From: Labia minor
Lineage: Eukaryota; Arthropoda; Insecta; Dermaptera; Spongiphoridae
DNA: 64,000 nt
NCBI GenBank assembly: GCA_963082975.1
Contig: OY720344.1
Location: forward strand, 87,234,107-87,298,106
Reading direction: 5' to 3'
The notes below the pieces were generated by a model. It worked only from the letters and a program-made list of their open reading frames with translations, was not told where the DNA came from and searched no databases. Position numbers and translations under genes: made by a program. This document shows, one piece after another, positions 23,151-34,520 of the stretch; position 1 is the stretch's first letter; each line of letters begins with the position of its first letter.

Positions 23151-23614
23151 TTAAAAATATTTATGTTCTATCCAAATCTGTTTTTTATTACATTAATAGA
23201 TATATTAAAATTATTTGAAATTGTTTCTGTAGCTGGAAATTAATTTACTTCAAACCGTCGGTCGGTTCGGACCTGGCCACAGGTCAACTTATTTAAATGG
23301 AATATCGAAGGAAAATTTATAAATTTTAATACCATATCATATAATATTAATAATATTATAATATTAATACCATATAATTTTAGTTAAAATAATTTTTAGT
23401 TAAAGATTTAACAAACATAATTTCTACAAGGTATTATAATAATAACTTTTTAATAAGTTGACCTGTGGCCAGGTCCGAACCGACCGACGGTTTGAAATAA
23501 ATTAATTTTCAGCTACAGAAACAATTTCAAATAATTTTAATATATCTATTAATGTAATAAAAAACAGATAGGCATATAACATAAATATTTTTAATTTTAT
23601 TTTATTTAGAATAT
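23136..23614. repeat. Foldback element with 155-160-bp inverted arms
   Basis: 23136-23291 and 23454-23614 are reverse complements with few mismatches. They share TTGTTTCTGTAGCTG and CCGTCGGTCGGTTCGG and a GTTGACCTGTGGCCAGG block at the inner ends. The AT-rich loop is about 160 bp. A transcript would fold into a long hairpin. It could be a foldback or MITE-type element; target duplications were not identified. Confidence 0.7.
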
Positions 23615-23621
23615 CTATGTA

Positions 23622-24105
23622 AGACCAGGCTGTCACGTCATGAATAGCTGGATGACGTCATATAATTTTAAATCAAGAAAAAACTAATAAATATGATTTT
23701 TCTCGAGGATAAAACCAATACAAAGTGCATGATTCGTGGTGATATATAAAAAAATCTCCTTTGGTGTGAAAATAACCCTTTCCTTCCTATCGTCGATCGC
23801 TAATACTACCACTTCCGGTTTCCGGAATTGCACCAAAAGTTGATCAATTCATCCCACTGATGCATTAAGTAAATATACCAAATTTCATCAAAATCGGTTG
23901 AGCCGTTCAGGCTGTACACATCTATACGGACGGACGGACGGACAGACGGACGGACAGACGGACAGACGGACAGACGGACGGACAGACATCATGCTAAAAA
24001 TACTTTTTTCTGTTTAGAAAATGCATGATTCGTGGAGATATGTAAAAATCTCCACATGTGAAATTTGGTGTGAAAACAATACCTCCCTTACTATCGTCGG
24101 TCGGT
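23622..24105 (-). repeat. Repeat family B, copy 2
   Basis: Inverted relative of 6791-7253. It contains a GGAC/GACA tract at about 23932-23990, then the box ATCAAAATCGGTTGAGCC just before it, and ends CGTCGGTCGGT. The GC-rich hairpin end is decayed in this copy. Confidence 0.55.
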
Positions 24106-24198
24106 AAAAAATAGACAAATTTTTAAATTCAATTTTAATTTTTTTTCATCCATTCATATTATATAGAATCATTTTTTGGTATATACGTATATAAATAT

Positions 24199-24240
24199 TT
24201 TTACCGACCGACGATAGGAAGGGAAGGTATTGTTCTTAAT
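24199..24240 (+). repeat. Repeat family B, short 5' fragment
   Basis: ACCGACCGACGATAGGAAGG matches the start of the full B copies, then the similarity ends. Confidence 0.45.
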
Positions 24241-24298
24241 ATCGTAGAAAAGATAATTTATTAGATAAATATTTATTAAAAATTACTATAATATATAC

Positions 24299-24575
24299 CT
24301 CTGACTTTTGTATGTCCTACGCAAGGACAACGCCTATCAAGTCGGTTATATCAACTAGGTGTCCTATAATCAGTAGAACGAGTCCTATCAACCTTTTACC
24401 TTGATTTTTTTGATCAGAGGCGCTACTTTTTATCAAGTAGCTTCCCAATGTTGATCCCGGAGGCTGGGTTGACTCCGTCCCATAGACCCCAGCTAGAGAA
24501 ATTCCCTTGCCAGGCCCGGGACTTGAACCCGAGACCACAAGAATGTGAGTCAGCGTCACACCCTGTGGCGCCTTA
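24299..24575 (-). mobile_element. tRNA-derived SINE with 11-bp target duplication
   Basis: On the minus strand it starts near GGCGCCACAGGGTG (24572) and carries a perfect T-arm/box B, TCGGGTTCAAGTCCCGG, at 24516-24532. An unrelated body of about 190 bp follows, ending in GTCCTTGCGTAGGACATAC. ATAATATATAC flanks both sides (24288-24298 and 24576-24586), consistent with a LINE-mobilised insertion. The 277-bp length is typical for a SINE. The donor tRNA is not clear. Confidence 0.75.
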
Positions 24576-24589
24576 ATAATATATACAAT

Positions 24590-25713
24590 GTTTAAAAATT
24601 ACAAATTTTTAATCAGAATCTTTTTAATATAAAATAAAAGATAAATAACTTTGATCCATAGAATATATATATTTTTTTTGAAATTGTACTTATATTTAGA
24701 AACAATTTTAAATTATTCATCACTAGAGGAATTTTCCCTGTTATTTAATGACCAGATTCTGTTTGATCCGTCAGAATCGAGGGAGTAGTAATATTTTATA
24801 AGAGCTGGAGGTGCCACTTCCGCCAATTAGCAGCGTGAATTGAAATACAAGGGCAGATAAAAAGTAACACTTTCTCTGGACATGGTTAACAACATGGATC
24901 TAAATATGATGAAGATTGATTGTGAATTTATTATTTATATATATATATTGTTTAATAAGTATATAAAAGAAAACTTTTTCTTTTTTAATAAAGTCCCATC
25001 CCAATTTTTTTAAATAATAAATATTCATTGGAAATATAATAACATATGTCTATATATTATATTAATTCAATCATATGAAAACATTTGATGGTACTTATTT
25101 CCTCTTTTTTTACAATAGTATGAATTATTGATTTAGTTGACAGGGCTGGAAATTAAAATTGGACAGATAAAAATAACATTGGTGAAGGGCCAGTTTACTT
25201 AATTAACATTTCCCAATGACAAGTAATTCGATAATTAAAATTCATTGGAAGAGAAATAAAAAAAAAATAATAAAATAAAAAAATAAAAAAAAAAAAATAA
25301 CAGAACATCATATAATGGTGATTATATGATTATAATCATCATATTTCATTTTCATAGAAATTAAATATATCTTGTTTGATAAATTTGTTGGAACGTGTAG
25401 AGAAATGTAAAATACAAATAAAATAATATTGACTTTTTTTAATGAAATGGGTGTATTAATGTACGAGACCTATCACGTTAACATGAAAACTGATATCTAG
25501 CAGAAATTATTGTATCATAGAAAGAGATATGTTTCGAATATAAAATCATCAGAATATAAAATAATTATGAAAATGCGGTCTTTTTTATTAATCATTTTTG
25601 TAAAAATTAAAATGAAAAATCCTAAATTTTGTAATAAAACAAATAAGAGTATTAATTAATTTAAATAATAATATTATAATGATCAGAATTAAATGTGAAA
25701 ATATCATCTTTTT
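24590..25713. other. AT-rich spacer with one higher-complexity patch
   Basis: The patch at 24720-24920 has mixed composition without a reading frame and could be non-coding regulatory sequence. The rest is AT-rich with poly-A runs (25258-25300). No gene seen. Confidence 0.35.
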
Positions 25714-26336
25714 ACTATCTCGCCTGAGATGGTATACGATCGCGAAAATTTTCGATGTCGAGATTTTGATGTTTTTATACGTTTTGAAGGTCCCTGATTC
25801 ATTTTTACTAAGGTCGAGAAAAATGTGTTTGTGTGTGTGTGTGTATATGTGTATGTGTGTGTATGTATGTAGACAAGATTACGTAAAAACGGTTTGAGTT
25901 AGAATCATGAAATTTGGTATAGGGCATTATTCCAAATCCGTAGTTTCCTATCAACTTTTGAGAAATGTAGCTCAATCGGAAGAGGGTCATTACCTACAAC
26001 ATTTTATTTTTTTCCTCTAAAGTGACCGTAAAAATAAAGATATATGTTTGATAGTTTTTCAAATGATTAAAAATTGTATAAAACTGCTATAAATAGAATT
26101 TCAGCTTGATTGAATCGTTGAAAATACCGGAATTAAGTTTTTAACACGTTGACTGCAAATCACGCGCCAGCACGTGACGTGGTGCCATCAACAAAAAAAC
26201 AAACAAATTGGTTTGGTAAATATTATTTATTAATTTTAATTTATAATTTATAATTAATTAAATTTAAATTATATATAATATATTCTGTTATTTAATCCAA
26301 TTCAAATTGCGATATAGACGAGTGGAGACACTCCAG
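25714..26336 (+). repeat. Repeat family C, copy 2
   Basis: Opposite in orientation to 876-1494. It starts ACTATCTCGCC and has a GTGTGTGT tract at about 25826-25870. The box AAAACGGTTTGAGTTAGAAT follows. It ends at hairpin GAGTGGAGACACTCCAG (26320-26336). Confidence 0.6.
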
Positions 26337-27776
26337 CTTATTTAACAAATCATTCATTTACTTTATTTCTAAGAGAGCATTTATTTATTTATATAATTTT
26401 ATATATTTATTTATTAATAAAATTGTGGCGTCGGTTAAATTTATATTTTTTTGTAAAAAATTAAATATTTGTTTAATAAAAATTAAAATTATTTAGGATG
26501 TTAAATATTAAATTAAATAAAAAATATTATTTTATAATTATAAAAAATAAAAAATATTCTATAAGTATAAAAAATATTATTTTAAACAGAATCAAATATT
26601 ATTTTAAATAGGATTAAATATTATTTAAAATAAAAATAAAATGTTTATTATATTTATAAAAAGATTAGAATTATATATATTTTTTATAAAAATATTAATA
26701 TAATATTGATCATTTTTACAAGTCAATTAATTATTTTAATTAATTATAATGTGTTTTATTTAATAAATAGCATTCTGTTTATAACTATGAAGGAGTCATT
26801 GGATTAAAAATACAAATCCAAAAAAATATTCATTTATTCAGATATGCGATATAATATATATAAGAAATTAGAAAAGTGTAGGAAAATGAACTCATAAGTG
26901 AATAGTAATATAGGAATAAGTGTAATACACATAAAACAAAAATATGTTTAATATATAAATTAAATAATTTAATATAAATAAAAATAATAAAAGAAAAATC
27001 GATGTTTTGTAACCATGGTTAACTTCTTCCACTCCCCCCCCCCAAAAAAAAATATTTTCCCATGTTTAAAATATTAATGTTTTATTTTATTAGTTCTAAA
27101 AATCTAAGATCATATAAGCCAGAGTTTAGACATTTGTTTATCTTTATTCTATCTCATTAAATATTATATTTTGAATTTCTTTGAATTATGTGAGGTTTGA
27201 ACTCCTATCCACAAGTTGAGTAATTCAGTATTTTACCAATTTCTTGAGCACGTTAATATTATTAAGTAAAAAAAATTGATATACAGCTTATTTTTTTTAT
27301 AAATCTTTTTATATGTCATTTTTTTAATGATAAATAATTTGTTTCTATCCAAATCTATAGATTCCTTTCCATTTGGCTTATTCAAAGATCCTTACTTTAT
27401 CTTTTTTCTTCTAAATTAGGACAGGTGCTCTTTCCCAGGTTCTTAGTAACTTGGCTAATGATGATTATCATTGGGTATTTATTAGCCCGTGTGTTTGTAT
27501 GGAGAGTGGAACATTACCAGATAGCTAACTATGAACAGTTGATTTCTCCTTGAGAATACTTAACTCTAAGAGCATCTTTTATTTCTTTAATTAAGAATAT
27601 ACCCCTGCAAGGTCTGTCATTTAAATTATACTGTCATTGCATTTAATTAACTTTAAATACGTGTATAAATTAAAATTATGCAAGATTATTAAATAAAATA
27701 TATAACCTATGTAAAATAATAATAATAATAATTTTTGATAAATTATAATTAGTTTGTTTTCTAATCTTAGTTAATA
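26337..27776. other. AT-rich spacer; no gene seen
   Basis: 26340-27000 is almost pure A/T. A C10 run followed by poly-A lies near 27033-27050. 27360-27620 is a patch of mixed composition without an open frame, possibly regulatory. Confidence 0.35.
27185..27255 (-). ncRNA. Degenerate tRNA-like sequence
   Basis: The minus strand has TGCTCAAGAAATTGG (box A-like) and, about 30 bases on, GGAGTTCAAACCTC (box B-like). Stems do not form well. Probably an old tRNA-derived repeat. Confidence 0.3.
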
Positions 27777-28003
27777 CTAGCTGCTCAGAGCGCCTTCGGC
27801 GCTCTTCACACCTAGACGGGGGCTCCGCCCCCTGTACCCCCGAGTTGTACATAGTATTTGGTGGTTGAAAGTATTAAAAGGTTTTCATCCATTTTGTTTC
27901 AATCAGTATATTACATAAAACATTCATTTCTTTTTGTGTTCTTATTTAAAAAATATATTTTAATTTAATCACTATATTAATTATATATATTATTATTGTA
28001 TAT

Positions 28004-28975
28004 GTTATATCTATCTACCTATGTGGCTCAAAGATACTCTAAAGTTCTTAGCCGCAACAACCACATTTCTCCAAGTGTCCCTATCCTGAGCCCTTATTCC
28101 ATCTCTCTTACGTCCCTTCCTACGCGTCATTGGTTTTCCAAGCGGACGTTTTCCAATCGGTCTTCCCACCAATATCTTTTTCCTCTCCCATTCTTGCCAC
28201 GTGCCCTGCCTATCGCAGCTTTTTCCCTTTTATAACCCTAACTATTTCTGAAGATGCAGAGAGGCCATGCAATTTCTTGTTAGACAGTCTCCCTCATACC
28301 CGGTGACCTCATCTTTCTTTGGCCAATAAATGCAGGGAAGAATCCTATTCTCAAATACTCTGAATCTACTCTCATCTCCAAGGATCATAGACCATGCCTC
28401 CCACCCATATAATGCAACAGGCAAAATAATCTTTTTATATATTCCCTTTGATAATAATTTTGAAGAGATAAGCCTCTTTATTGCAGATAACAGGCGTTTC
28501 CCGATTGCAACCCCGATTTAAATTCTTCTCAAATATTATTATCCTTCGTGATTACATTCAATTTTTCTACATATTCAAATTCTACATTTTGTATATTAAG
28601 ATTTTGTATGTTAATACTCTTCCTCTTTGTTACTAAATATTTTTTCTTATCACTATTAATTTCAAACCTCCATTAAATTTTCCTCGCTATCTGTAATTGC
28701 AATTGCCGAATCTCCTATTATATTTAAGTCGTCTGAGTAACCTAATATTTTACAATTGATTTCCGCATCTTATTCTTTCTTTACTACCTTCAAGAGAAAT
28801 TTGAAGATTGAAAATTTGAAAAAGTTTATCCGGATCTATTGAGTTATGCGTATGTTTTACTAAAGTCTACAAATAATTAGTGAACAGAAATATTGAATTC
28901 GCGGTTTTGTTCCTAATATCTGTCATAATGAAAATATCTTAATTAATGTTGGTCGATTTGGCCTGAACCCGCAAT
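28004..28975 (-). pseudogene. LINE ORF2 fragment carried in Helitron F2
   Basis: Same cargo as the other copies, on the minus strand: FRPNR start at 28975, YSDD box, ALYGWEAWSMILGDE at about 28400, VVVAAKNF near 28050. Frameshifts and stops prevent translation. Confidence 0.72.
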
Positions 28976-30902
28976 GATATCTCCTAATATTTCCTCCGCC
29001 TATAGTTTATAAGTATTGTATATGTTATAATAGAGTATAATATTTCTTGATCATTACATTTTGGTATTTTATTTTCATTGCTAGATTATTATTGAATATT
29101 TTTAATTATAATGAAACTTGAGAAAATGCAAAAATAGAGACTTGAGACAATTTATAAAAATTAACGGTATAAAACTATAGATAAATGACCAATATATACA
29201 TTCATTAATAGTATTAATTTAAATTAATTGATTTATTTGTTTTTTTTATTATTAAGTTCATTTATTAATTTTTTTAGATCATAGTTATTTTCCTTAAAAG
29301 AAACTTAAATTCTGTGGTGCTAGGGGATTTGAAAATTATTCGTCGCAATATGAAGATTTCGCTTACAGTTTCTGTCATGTCCGACCTCCATCCAACAGTT
29401 ATTTTCTGTTAAGTTTTTTGCTTCTCTTAATCATGTGATCTATATATTTAATTTTTTTTGATTCATTATAATAAAATTTAAAAAAATAAAAATTTTTACT
29501 TTGTTAATTTATATAAATTTCAATATAAACTGATTGTGAGTGATACGCTTAGCCAATACTCTGAATATTTTGTGTACAAAAATATTGAATGTTCTTAGCG
29601 AGATTTGATATAATGTTGTACGATTTGTCCTAAATCTGAATTAGAAGAAAATTATAAATTGCCTCCTCTTCCAGCCCAATTCATTTACCCACCCATGTTG
29701 CATATGGCATCTAAATTTCTTAAAACTCCGTTTTTTTAATTTAAAATAGAAGGAGAGAAAGAGTTTTAAATTATATTCGAATAGTCTATATATTCTATAT
29801 ATCAGTATTTTTTTTCTGAATTTAATAGCAAGTTGATTTTAAAAATTTTCCATTCTTAATGCATATGATTGATTACATGTGTTAAAATTTAAAAAAATTC
29901 AAATATTCTAATTTTTATATTTATATATACAATTTAATATTATTTTTTATTAATATCATATCAAAAAAAGAGAATTTATTAAAAATTAAAAATAAAAAAA
30001 GAAGCCTATTAATAAAAAATTGAATGGTGATTTAAATATTTTATTAAATTAATTAAAATGAGACCTTTTAGAATAAATTATTTAATTGAAATGATATTTA
30101 AATATAAGAATTTAAAAAAATATTATATTCTTTGTTTGGCAATTGTTATTTAATTATGTGCAACATGATTCGACTTGCACAGAGCATCGTTATTTTTTAT
30201 TAATATCACATAATAAAAATGAATCTTTTAAACATAATAAATAAAAAAGACATTTTAATAAATTTAAAAAATATACCCAATTTAAAAATGTCAAAAATTT
30301 AAAACAACTTTATATCATCATATTTTAATTTTATATATAATATATATATATATTTAGTAATTAATAATAGAGTAATTAAATTAAAATAAAAAACAAAGAT
30401 AATATAATTCAGTCATTTTAATTCAGGTTAAATAATATTTTTTTTTATTATTCAATGATAAAATTTATATATTATTATATATATATTATAGAAAAGAAGA
30501 AATATTCAATTAAATAAAAAATAATTTAAGATAAAAATATGATCTAATAAATATTTTAATTAAATTGAGAACTTTTAGAATAAATTATTTAATTGAATTG
30601 ATATTTGTATATTAGAATTTAAAATAAAAAGGGAAATATTATAATAATTCTTCGATTGGGAAACTCTATGATAATTCATTGTTTGAAATGATTCCGCTAG
30701 GCCGACAGTGAGCCGCGAGCTGCTCTTGAATGAACAACACGGAGAATTATATAAACTTTAAAAAATTAATTTCTGCGGTTATTGATAAGATATTAATAAA
30801 ATGTATAGCCTATGTTACTCTAGAGGTATATAAGAATATTGTGATGTAATTTCAAAGAAATCGGTTCAGCCAATTCTGAGTCTATAAAATAGTAATTTTC
30901 CG

Positions 30903-30985
<83 letters not shown>
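30903..30985. repeat. (GACA)n tract of Helitron F2
   Basis: 83 bp of GACA units. The open frame on the minus strand that encodes repeated VCLS is only a translation of this tract. Confidence 0.9.
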
Positions 30986-31099
30986 GTGAAAAATTCTAAA
31001 GTCACTTTTGGATTCTAGAGGTCATGAAACGCGAAGATATGCAAAAATTTTTAAATTCTGAGCAATGTGCAGACAAAAACCTTTTTTTATATATATAGA

Positions 31100-32410
31100 T
31101 TCTTAGCGAGATTTGATATAATGTTGTACGATTTGTCCTAAATCTGAATTAGAAGAAAATTATAAATTGCCTCCTCTTCCAGCCCAATTCATTTACCCAC
31201 CCATGTTGCATATGGCATCTAAATTTCTTAAAACTCCGTTTTTTTAATTTAAAATAGAAGGAGAGAAAGAGTTTTAAATTATATTCGAATAGTCTATATA
31301 TTCTATATATCAGTATTTTTTTTCTGAATTTAATAGCAAGTTGATTTTAAAAATTTTCCATTCTTAATGCATATGATTGATTACATGTGTTAAAATTTAA
31401 AAAAATTCAAATATTCTAATTTTTATATTTATATATACAATTTAATATTATTTTTTATTAATATCATATCAAAAAAAGAGAATTTATTAAAAATTAAAAA
31501 TAAAAAAAGAAGCCTATTAATAAAAAATTGAATGGTGATTTAAATATTTTATTAAATTAATTAAAATGAGACCTTTTAGAATAAATTATTTAATTGAAAT
31601 GATATTTAAATATAAGAATTTAAAAAAATATTATATTCTTTGTTTGGCAATTGTTATTTAATTATGTGCAACATGATTCGACTTGCACAGAGCATCGTTA
31701 TTTTTTATTAATATCACATAATAAAAATGAATCTTTTAAACATAATAAATAAAAAAGACATTTTAATAAATTTAAAAAATATACCCAATTTAAAAATGTC
31801 AAAAATTTAAAACAACTTTATATCATCATATTTTAATTTTATATATAATATATATATATATTTAGTAATTAATAATAGAGTAATTAAATTAAAATAAAAA
31901 ACAAAGATAATATAATTCAGTCATTTTAATTCAGGTTAAATAATATTTTTTTTTATTATTCAATGATAAAATTTATATATTATTATATATATATTATAGA
32001 AAAGAAGAAATATTCAATTAAATAAAAAATAATTTAAGATAAAAATATGATCTAATAAATATTTTAATTAAATTGAGAACTTTTAGAATAAATTATTTAA
32101 TTGAATTGATATTTGTATATTAGAATTTAAAATAAAAAGGGAAATATTATAATAATTCTTCGATTGGGAAACTCTATGATAATTCATTGTTTGAAATGAT
32201 TCCGCTAGGCCGACAGTGAGCCGCGAGCTGCTCTTGAATGAACAACACGGAGAATTATATAAACTTTAAAAAATTAATTTCTGCGGTTATTGATAAGATA
32301 TTAATAAAATGTATAGCCTATGTTACTCTAGAGGTATATAAGAATATTGTGATGTAATTTCAAAGAAATCGGTTCAGCCAATTCTGAGTCTATAAAATAG
32401 TAATTTTCCG

Positions 32411-32505
<95 letters not shown>

Positions 32506-32619
32506 GTGAAAAATTCTAAAGTCACTTTTGGATTCTAGAGGTCATGAAACGCGAAGATATGCAAAAATTTTTAAATTCTGAGCAATGTGCAGACAAAAAC
32601 CTTTTTTTATATATATAGA
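31100..32619 (-). mobile_element. Helitron A, truncated 5' half next to F2
   Basis: 1.5 kb nearly identical to the 5' half of F2. It starts TCTATATATATAAAAAAAGG at 32619 and is cut at ...TCTCGCTAAGAA (31101). The next element (F2) begins with its own TC immediately after, in the same orientation. (GACA)n is 96 bp here (32410-32505). Confidence 0.85.
32410..32505. repeat. (GACA)n tract, longest copy
   Basis: 96 bp of uninterrupted GACA units. Confidence 0.9.
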
Positions 32620-32714
32620 TTAAGAAAAATTAAAATGTTTATAAAAAAATATTATTTTTAAAACTAAAATAAAGTCTTTACTAAAAATAATAATAAACAT
32701 CTGGGAATGCGCAA

Positions 32715-33105
32715 GCTTGCATTGCCAAAACGAACTTAAGTTCGGATTAATTTAAGTTATAAATAAGTCAAGATTAAATATAAATATTATTGAATATTTT
32801 TATTTATTAGTGTTATAAATAAAAATATTAATAAAATTTTTTTATGTTCACTGGAATCGATGATTGTCACGAATAAATATAAATGACGTCACTATAATAA
32901 TAAATATTAAAAATTTCAATTTTGGACGCCATTTTGACCATGTTCCCGAGGGGGTATCAAAAAATGAAAGGCACTTTACATTACTACTTTTCGATGCTCT
33001 TTCCGAATCTGAAGTCAGAATTTCAAAATTTTGAGTTTGATGTCGGACAGAACGACTGACTGAAAGATTTTATAAACTCACTTAAGTTCGTTGAAAATGA
33101 AAAGA
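32715..33105 (+). repeat. Repeat family G, copy 1
   Basis: Shares CCATTTTGACCATGTTCCC, a TTCCGAATC stretch, CGGACAGAACGACTGACTGA and AAGTTCGTTGAAAAT with 47917-48082. Palindromes ACGAACTTAAGTTCG and TGCAAGC/GCTTGCA-type sequence lie at the left. No coding capacity. Possibly rolling-circle-derived. Confidence 0.45.
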
Positions 33106-33900
33106 TCATATTTAAATTTATTAAAGTATTTTAAATAAATAATGTTAAATATTTTTTTTTCCCCTTAATTATTTTTTTAATAAAATAAACTTTATTTTGA
33201 TATAAATTTCCGGCAAGTGATGAGTTTAAGTGAAAGGATTCATGATGAATCGGTTTATTTTTTATTTTGTAAATTAACGATTCGAGGTCCTGGTGTTTGA
33301 ATTAGGATATTGTGATATCGGGAGAAGAAAAAATTATTTCATAAAGCAACACAAATGCGCTGCTGCGCATTATTTTTCGCGAAAAGCACTATTTAAATCT
33401 ATTTAAAAAATATATTAAAAAGTGAGTTTTTACAATCGTATATAAAATTATTCAAACAGCTAATTTAAAATTTTTATTAGTAAATTTCTAAACAATATTA
33501 ATAATATAAACTGGAATTAAATCCATTTCAAATAATAATGAAAAATGTAATTTATTCTCGTAATATCTAAATAATGTATTACAATCATAATATGATTAAT
33601 TTAGGCCTCAAAAAACAGTATATATATATTTATACGTTATCATTTTCATTTAACAAATAGAATCCTATTTATAATATCCCATAAATATATAACATTAACA
33701 TATAAATTACTAATAAATTTTTATAGAATTTTCAAAATTTAAAGAGTAAACTTTTGTTTTTTGATCTTTTAAATGAATTCTCTCTAAATATAATGTGAAA
33801 TATTTATTTAAATAAATTTCATTTTGTTTTTTATTTCTATTAATAACAAATGTATTTTTTCATTCAATCAATTTAATTTAAAAAGACAATAATGATTTTG
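33106..33900. other. AT-rich spacer
   Basis: Contains a hairpin AATGCGCTGCTGCGCATT at about 33354-33371 and otherwise AT-rich DNA. No gene seen. Confidence 0.35.
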
Positions 33901-34520
33901 TTCTAAAAAAAAAGAAAGTATAGAGGGAAAGGATGGCCTGGATCATGATAAACAAATCCCATTTATTGATCTTTTTTTATTGGTTTTTGGCCACAATCGT
34001 ATCATTCGAATCAAATAAGATGCGTGCTTGTTTCCTTCTCATCGGTCCCTCGATTAATTTAGGTCGAGTTGAAACTTTAATCAGTCGAGGAGTGGTGGAG
34101 AGGCAGGGGAATGAATTGGGGGATCAAATGGAGGGTACGAGGATAATCGCGTTAACTGATCGTAGGGGACAAACGAGATCCAACCCCCCTGCATACCCTG
34201 CATACGTGATGTAATTTTATGGCGGATGTCGACATCTCATGGCTGCCTGAAAACATTCATCATAGGAATTTAATACACCTGGCCAGCGCTGACTATAATA
34301 ACGAGTCTCATCTGATTGCCTGACATTGTAATGATTCACGTAGCGAATTATTAAAAACTTTTCTCATTTATTCTTGAAGGCAAATAACTTGGCATAAAAG
34401 CAACAACTGTTTCAAAGAGAGAGCTAATAAATTCACTCGGCACGACTGATATGACTTGTCCACGATTACTTTCAAATAGAAAAACGGGGAGAGGAGGGGG
34501 GAATTTATAAGCAGAATGAA
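33900..34520. other. Higher-complexity island, candidate regulatory element
   Basis: About 600 bases with balanced composition, sharply different from both sides. A 93-codon open frame (33933-34214) starts with a hydrophobic stretch, but I recognise no domain and no splice-bounded exon pattern. No second copy in the window and no transposon termini. A conserved non-coding or enhancer-like element is possible, and so is an unrecognised exon. Confidence 0.3.

Larger units (their letters stand above)
27777..31099 (-). mobile_element. Helitron A, copy F2, full length
   Basis: 3323 bp on the minus strand: 5' TCTATATATATAAAAAAAGG at 31099, 3' hairpin plus CTAG at 27777. It is flanked by A and T, the expected target. 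The (GACA)n tract at 30903-30985 is one of the longest. Contains the LINE fragment with the FRPNR block retained. Confidence 0.88.

Noticed and set aside
8149..28521. Recurrent short open frames of 60, 63, 70, 78 and 79 codons at several sites
   Set aside because: They lie in the LINE cargo of Helitron A. The 60-codon frame is a genuine fragment of ORF2; the others are antisense or out-of-frame shadows. None has a start context or continuation that makes a gene.
30820..32525. Open frames with repeated VCLS residues
   Set aside because: They translate the GACA/TCTG tetranucleotide tract and change length with it.
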